Source: JAYPWI01 sp038135065
GTDB taxonomy: Bacteria; Actinomycetota; Acidimicrobiia; Acidimicrobiales; Poriferisodalaceae
Direction: 5' to 3'
DNA: 34,781 nt
Assembly (NCBI GenBank): GCA_038135065.1
Contig: JAYPWI010000035.1
Coordinates: 1 to 34,781, forward strand
The notes beneath the pieces are model-generated. The model ran no database searches and was not told the DNA's origin. It saw only the letters and a list, made by a program, of their open reading frames with translations. Positions 31,295-34,781 of this stretch are shown here, piece after piece. The position numbers and the translations under genes are program-made. Within the stretch, counting starts at the first letter, position 1, and the number at the start of each line of letters is the position of its first letter.

Positions 31295-32127
31295 TGCCAC
31301 TGGTATTCGCAGGCGTGTGCAGCCATGCTCCAGGAATCACCGGCCGGGTCCATCTGGCCGATCCCAGGGCTACCTCGGACCTCTACGACGCGATGACCGA
31401 TCTCCGACTCCGTTTGGAGGCAGCCCGCCCCGACGCAATCGTGGTGGTCGCCGCGGAGCATTTCGCCAACTTCTTCATGAACAACATGCCCAGCTTCGCG
31501 ATGGGGATGGCCGACTACTACGAGGGTCCGATCGAGGATCCCGGGTGGCTGGGAATCGAGCCCACCCGGGTGCCGGGCGACCGCGACCTCTCCGAGCGGC
31601 TGATCACCGAGGTCATGCAGACCGTCGACATCAGCTACGCCGAGGAGTGGCGTTTCGATCACGGGATCATGGTGCCCCTGCATTTCCTGACCCCTGACTA
31701 CGAGCTGCCGGTGATCCCGGCCAACATCAACTGTCAGGGCCCACCCCTGGCCCCCCTGCACCGGGCGTGGGCGTTCGGGGAGGCCCTGCGCAGGGCTGCC
31801 GACTCAGTGCCTGAACGGATTGCCATCGTGGGCACCGGGGGGATCAGCCACTGGCCGGCCACCCCTGACAGCGGGAAGATCAACGAGGAGTGGGACCGCC
31901 AGTTCCTCGACGAGTGGACCCGCTGCGACCGGGCTGCCCTGCTGGCCCACGACGACACGTCGTCGTACCTGCTGGCCGGCCAGGGTGCCTTCGAGATCCG
32001 CACCTTCATCGCAGTGTCGGGGGCCACCGCGGGAACCCCGGCCACCGTCCACCACTACGAGCCCATCCCCATCTTCGCCGTGGGGTGCACGACGGGCACC
32101 GTCGACCTGGTGGGAACAGGCGCCTGA
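31294..32127 (+). CDS. LigB-family extradiol dioxygenase, catalytic subunit, unknown substrate
   Basis: A 277-residue type II extradiol dioxygenase. The metal and acid-base residues of LigB are conserved: His11 (CSHAPG), His56 (AAEHFANFF), His123 (FDHGIMVPL), His186 (GTGGISHWP) and Glu234 (GAFEIRTF). Outside these motifs it is far from ligB at 22645: YYEGPIEDPGWLG and the missing PVPTVEGHPELAWH stretch show a different substrate pocket. It could act on gallate, a methylgallate, a catechol with a side chain or an aminocatechol. AAGGAGG is 6 bases before the ATG, which shares its A with the stop of the small-subunit gene. The aminotransferase follows 46 bases downstream. Confidence 0.9.
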   Translation: MPLVFAGVCSHAPGITGRVHLADPRATSDLYDAMTDLRLRLEAARPDAIVVVAAEHFANFFMNNMPSFAMGMADYYEGPIEDPGWLGIEPTRVPGDRDLSERLITEVMQTVDISYAEEWRFDHGIMVPLHFLTPDYELPVIPANINCQGPPLAPLHRAWAFGEALRRAADSVPERIAIVGTGGISHWPATPDSGKINEEWDRQFLDEWTRCDRAALLAHDDTSSYLLAGQGAFEIRTFIAVSGATAGTPATVHHYEPIPIFAVGCTTGTVDLVGTGA

Positions 32128-32161
32128 GGACCCGGGGGCGGTCTCGGCACCCAACCGGTGC

Positions 32162-32167
32162 CAGACT
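32162..32167 (+). promoter_or_regulatory. -10 element, aminotransferase (leaderless)
   Basis: CAGACT ends 6 bases before the ATG at 32174, the same arrangement as at 23527. Confidence 0.4.
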
Positions 32168-32173
32168 GGCCCC

Positions 32174-33466
32174 ATGACGACCAGCGAGGACCTCTACGAG
32201 CGGTACCGGGCGGTGATGCCGTCCTTCGTGAAGCCCCTCTACGAGCAGCCCATCTCCATCGATCGGGGAGAGGGCGGCTACGTGTGGGACCTCGAGGGGA
32301 ACCGCTACCTCGACTTCTTCGGTGGGATCCTCACCACCATGATCGGCCACTCGGTGCCCGAGGTGGTTGCGGCGGTACAGCGTCAGGCCGCCAAGGTCAT
32401 GCACACGTCGACCCTGTACCTCAACGAGGAGATGATCTCCTTCGCCGAGCAGGTGGCCCGCGTCTCGGGGATCCCCGACGCCCGGGTCCTGTTCACCACC
32501 TCTGGGTCCGAGGCCAACGACACCGCCGTGTTGCTGGCCACCAACTACCGGCGGAGCAACCAGGTACTGGCCGTTCGCAACAGCTACCACGGCCGGTCCC
32601 TCACCGCCCAGGCCATCACCTCCCACGCGAGCTGGTTGACGAGCAGCCACAGCGGCCTCGACGTCCACTTCGTCCAGGGCGGGTACCGTCTGCGCAGCCC
32701 GTTTCGGGAACTGGACGATGCGGCCTACATCGACGCCTGCGTGTCGGATCTCGTCCAACTATTGGACATGACCGACGCAGGTGGGTTCGCGGCCCTGATC
32801 GCCGAACCCATCCAAGGGGTCGGCGGGTTCGCAACCCCACCCGACGGCCTGTTCGGCGCCATGAAAAAGGTGCTCGACGCCCACGAGATCCTGTTCGTGT
32901 CCGACGAGGTGCAGACGGGCTGGGGACGCACGGGCGAGCACTTTTGGGGCTATCAGGCCCACGGGATCGTCCCGGACATCCTCACCTTTGCCAAGGGTGT
33001 GGGCAACGGCATCACCCTGGCCGGGTGTGTGGCCAGAGCCGAGATCATGGACTGCATCGGCCGCACCTCGTTCACCACCTTCGGGGGTAACCCCCTGTCG
33101 GTGGCTGCCGGGCGAGCGACCTTGGACTACGTGCTCGAACACGACCTGCAAGGCAACGCAGCCCGGCGGGGTCGTCAGATGATGGACCGGCTCGGCCCCG
33201 TGTGTGCGTCCACCGATTGGATCGGCGAACTGCGGGGGAAGGGCCTGATGCAGGCCATCGAGACGGTGCAACCCGGCAGTGTCGAACCCAACGCCGGGGC
33301 AGCCGCGCAGTTGCTCGAGGCGACCAAGGCTCGTGGCCTCCTCATCGGCAAGGGCGGGCTGTACGGCAACGTGCTGCGGCTCGCCCCCATGTTGAACGTG
33401 ACAGAAGCCGAGATGAACGAGGGGTGCGACATTCTCGTCGACGCCATCGGGTCGATCAGCGGCTGA
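32174..33466 (+). CDS. Class III aminotransferase (alanine-glyoxylate 2-like)
   Basis: A 430-residue fold type I PLP aminotransferase. The PLP lysine is Lys274 in TFAKGVGNG; FTTSGSEANDTA holds the phosphate, RNSYHGRSL and the Asp in LFVSDEVQTGWGRTG contact the ring. The N-terminal DLEGNRYLDFFGGILTTMIGHSVP and GNPLSVAAG resemble alanine-glyoxylate/beta-aminoisobutyrate aminotransferases (AGXT2). It moves an amino group from an omega-amino acid or alanine to a 2-oxo acid such as pyruvate or glyoxylate. The ATG is 6 bases after CAGACT, the same promoter hexamer as the gene at 23539. Whether it belongs with the preceding dioxygenase (amino-aromatic breakdown) is open. Confidence 0.9.
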   Translation: MTTSEDLYERYRAVMPSFVKPLYEQPISIDRGEGGYVWDLEGNRYLDFFGGILTTMIGHSVPEVVAAVQRQAAKVMHTSTLYLNEEMISFAEQVARVSGIPDARVLFTTSGSEANDTAVLLATNYRRSNQVLAVRNSYHGRSLTAQAITSHASWLTSSHSGLDVHFVQGGYRLRSPFRELDDAAYIDACVSDLVQLLDMTDAGGFAALIAEPIQGVGGFATPPDGLFGAMKKVLDAHEILFVSDEVQTGWGRTGEHFWGYQAHGIVPDILTFAKGVGNGITLAGCVARAEIMDCIGRTSFTTFGGNPLSVAAGRATLDYVLEHDLQGNAARRGRQMMDRLGPVCASTDWIGELRGKGLMQAIETVQPGSVEPNAGAAAQLLEATKARGLLIGKGGLYGNVLRLAPMLNVTEAEMNEGCDILVDAIGSISG

Positions 33467-33475
33467 GCGCACCCA

Positions 33476-33509
33476 GCACCGCATCACCTTGAAGTGTCGA
33501 CGGCGGTGC
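33476..33509 (+). terminator. Possible weak hairpin after the aminotransferase
   Basis: Seven-base arms GCACCGC/GCGGTGC separated by 20 bases, just after the stop and followed by GAAATTAAGA. The loop is long, so this is tentative. The rest of the 94-base gap (33467-33560) holds nothing I recognise. Confidence 0.25.
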
Positions 33510-33560
33510 CGAAATTAAGAGCAGGAGCTGGGCTTTATCTGCTACCCGGAAACCCTGTTG

Positions 33561-34781
33561 ATGCGACGAATCTTCCAAGTCACGCTGTGCGCAGCCATAC
33601 TGACCCTGGTACTCGTCGCGGATGTGACCGCTGAGGTCACTTGGACACAGATCGGCCCTGACATCGCGGCGGAGACAGCGGGTGACGGGACCGGGTCCAG
33701 CGTCGCCATGTCCGCAGACGGAACCACCGTAGTGGTCGGCAGCCCGTACGCCGATGACGCTGGCACCGACGCCGGATACGCCCGCGTGTTCGCACACGAC
33801 ACCGACACCGACACCTGGACCCAGGTCGGGCAAACAATCACCGGCGCAGCTGCTGGGGATCAGGCAGGGTTCAGCGTCGCCATGTCCGCAGACGGAACCA
33901 CCGTAGTGGTCGGCAGTCCGTACGCCGAGGGCCCCGGAGATGTCCGCGTCTTCGTACACGACACCAGCACCGATACCTGGACCCAGGTCGGGCAAACCAT
34001 GACCGGCCCCGACGGCGACGCAGATACATTCGGCTTCAGCCTCGACATCACCGCAGACGGCAGCCGCATCGTGGTCGGCGACCCGAACGCGCCCACACCA
34101 GGGGCGCCCTGGTCCATAGGAAAAGTGTGGGTGTTCGACTTCGATGTCGGGACCGCTACATGGCAGCAGAGCGTCCAGTTGTACGACGGGCGGTGCTGTC
34201 TGGTTGGGTACAGCGTCGAGATCACGCCTGACGGCACCCGCGTAGCAGTCGGCGAACGCCAAGCGCTAAATGGGCAGAACCAAGGGCGGGTGCGTGTGTG
34301 GGCCCAGGACCCTGCAACCGGCAACTGGGAGCAGGTCGGCCAGGACCTGGTTGGCCGGGCTCGCGGGGACAAATTCGGTCACAGTGTGGCTATGTCAGCG
34401 GACGGCAACCGGATCGTCATAGGGGCTTCGAATTCTGACACTTTGTCCCCGTATCTGTCGGGCGAGGTGCAGGTGTGGAGCTACGACACAGGCACGGACA
34501 CCTGGACCCAGGTCGGGCAAACCATCTTCGGCGACCACGCAGCTGAGAATTTGGGAGGAAGCGTCGCCATCTCCGCAGACGGCACCCGGATCGCTATCGG
34601 CAGCTGCGGAAGCGACGACCAGGCGCCGCAGGCCGGGCAGGTCAGGATGTTCGACTACGCAACGGGCACCGATACCTGGACCCAAACCGGTCCCGACCTC
34701 AACGGCTCTTTAGAAAATCACTACTTTGGTTGCCCTGCAGCGATGACGCCGGACGGCACCCGCATCGCCATCGGTACACGA
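33561..34781 (+). CDS. Secreted FG-GAP/beta-propeller-type repeat protein (cut by window end)
   Basis: The frame runs open from ATG 33561 to the last base (407 codons, no stop), so the 3' end is missing. Residues 1-25 look like a signal peptide: RR, a hydrophobic core (VTLCAAILTLVLVA) and a likely cut after VTA. The rest is a repeat of about 55-65 residues of the form FSVAMSADGTTVVVGSPYA, then RVFVHDTSTDTWTQVGQT, at least six times. This resembles FG-GAP/integrin-alpha-like blades that bind calcium and form an extracellular propeller. Codons such as ATA, TTA, CTA, GGA and AAT are common here and nearly absent from the catabolic genes, which hints at transfer or weak codon selection. No clear ribosome site precedes the start. 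Confidence 0.82.
   Translation, partial: MRRIFQVTLCAAILTLVLVADVTAEVTWTQIGPDIAAETAGDGTGSSVAMSADGTTVVVGSPYADDAGTDAGYARVFAHDTDTDTWTQVGQTITGAAAGDQAGFSVAMSADGTTVVVGSPYAEGPGDVRVFVHDTSTDTWTQVGQTMTGPDGDADTFGFSLDITADGSRIVVGDPNAPTPGAPWSIGKVWVFDFDVGTATWQQSVQLYDGRCCLVGYSVEITPDGTRVAVGERQALNGQNQGRVRVWAQDPATGNWEQVGQDLVGRARGDKFGHSVAMSADGNRIVIGASNSDTLSPYLSGEVQVWSYDTGTDTWTQVGQTIFGDHAAENLGGSVAISADGTRIAIGSCGSDDQAPQAGQVRMFDYATGTDTWTQTGPDLNGSLENHYFGCPAAMTPDGTRIAIGTR
33698..33928 (+). repeat. Direct repeat inside the propeller gene
   Basis: Bases 33698-33754 and 33872-33928 (57 bases, offset 174) differ at one position only (33743 C, 33917 T). Each encodes one SVAMSADGTTVVVGSPYA strand of a blade. A second, 23-base exact repeat encoding TWTQVGQT occurs at 33813, 33975 and 34500. 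Confidence 0.8.

Noticed and set aside
33456..34262. Cys/Gly-rich open frames on the minus strand opposite the last gene, which look like small cysteine-rich repeat proteins
   Set aside because: The plus-strand frame has a signal peptide and regular propeller repeats; the antisense repeats merely mirror them.
1..34781. CRISPR arrays, tRNA or rRNA genes, insertion sequences, phage genes
   Set aside because: I saw no evenly spaced short repeats, no cloverleaf-like T-arm sequence, no transposase motif and no target-site duplications.

Overview
This is a compact, very GC-rich stretch that reads as the chromosome of an actinobacterium. Acidimicrobiia (Ilumatobacter-like) is my best guess. The reasons are a secreted protein with the VASDGGIFAFGDAGFFGS repeat, luciferase-like (F420-type) oxidoreductases, a class III-like zinc alcohol dehydrogenase, frequent GTG starts, and many genes whose start codon lies 5-7 bases after a TANNNT-like -10 hexamer (leaderless transcripts). 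I see 32 protein genes, two of them cut by the window edges, no RNA genes, no mobile elements and no CRISPR array. No stretch over 100 bases lacks a gene.

Left part (1-11040): a truncated secreted repeat protein, an SDR and a zinc alcohol dehydrogenase (one minus-strand operon), an MFS transporter, a divergent pair of dehydrogenases (isocitrate/isopropylmalate type and malate/L-lactate type), a ThDP-dependent decarboxylase/synthase, an FMN glutamate-synthase-like protein, a PLP threonine/serine ammonia-lyase and a sucrase/ferredoxin-like protein.

Middle part (11073-20354): mixed aromatic and acyl-CoA catabolism. It holds a double-length CaiB-type CoA-transferase with a 2-oxo-acid hydratase, divergent from a P450 - CoA-transferase - acyl-CoA dehydrogenase operon. 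A TauE/SafE permease and homogentisate 1,2-dioxygenase follow.

Right part (20377-33466): the core of the window. Six enzyme activities, encoded by seven genes, form a complete protocatechuate 4,5-cleavage pathway. LigAB opens protocatechuate, LigC oxidises the semialdehyde to 2-pyrone-4,6-dicarboxylate, LigI hydrolyses it, LigU and LigJ tautomerise and hydrate oxalomesaconate, and LigK cleaves the product to pyruvate and oxaloacetate. Two luciferase-like flavoenzymes are embedded in it, one translationally coupled to ligC. An FMN 2-hydroxyacid dehydrogenase heads the ligJKUI operon. Next to it lie an 8-oxoguanine-deaminase-like amidohydrolase, a second LigA/LigB-type extradiol pair of unknown substrate, and a class III aminotransferase. 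No regulator gene is visible. The best regulatory candidate is a perfect 16-bp palindrome between ligC and ligA.

The right edge (33561 on) holds a secreted FG-GAP/beta-propeller-type repeat protein, open to the window end, with less GC-biased codons than its neighbours. Names of the Lig enzymes rest on remembered similarity to the Sphingobium SYK-6 proteins, not on a search.
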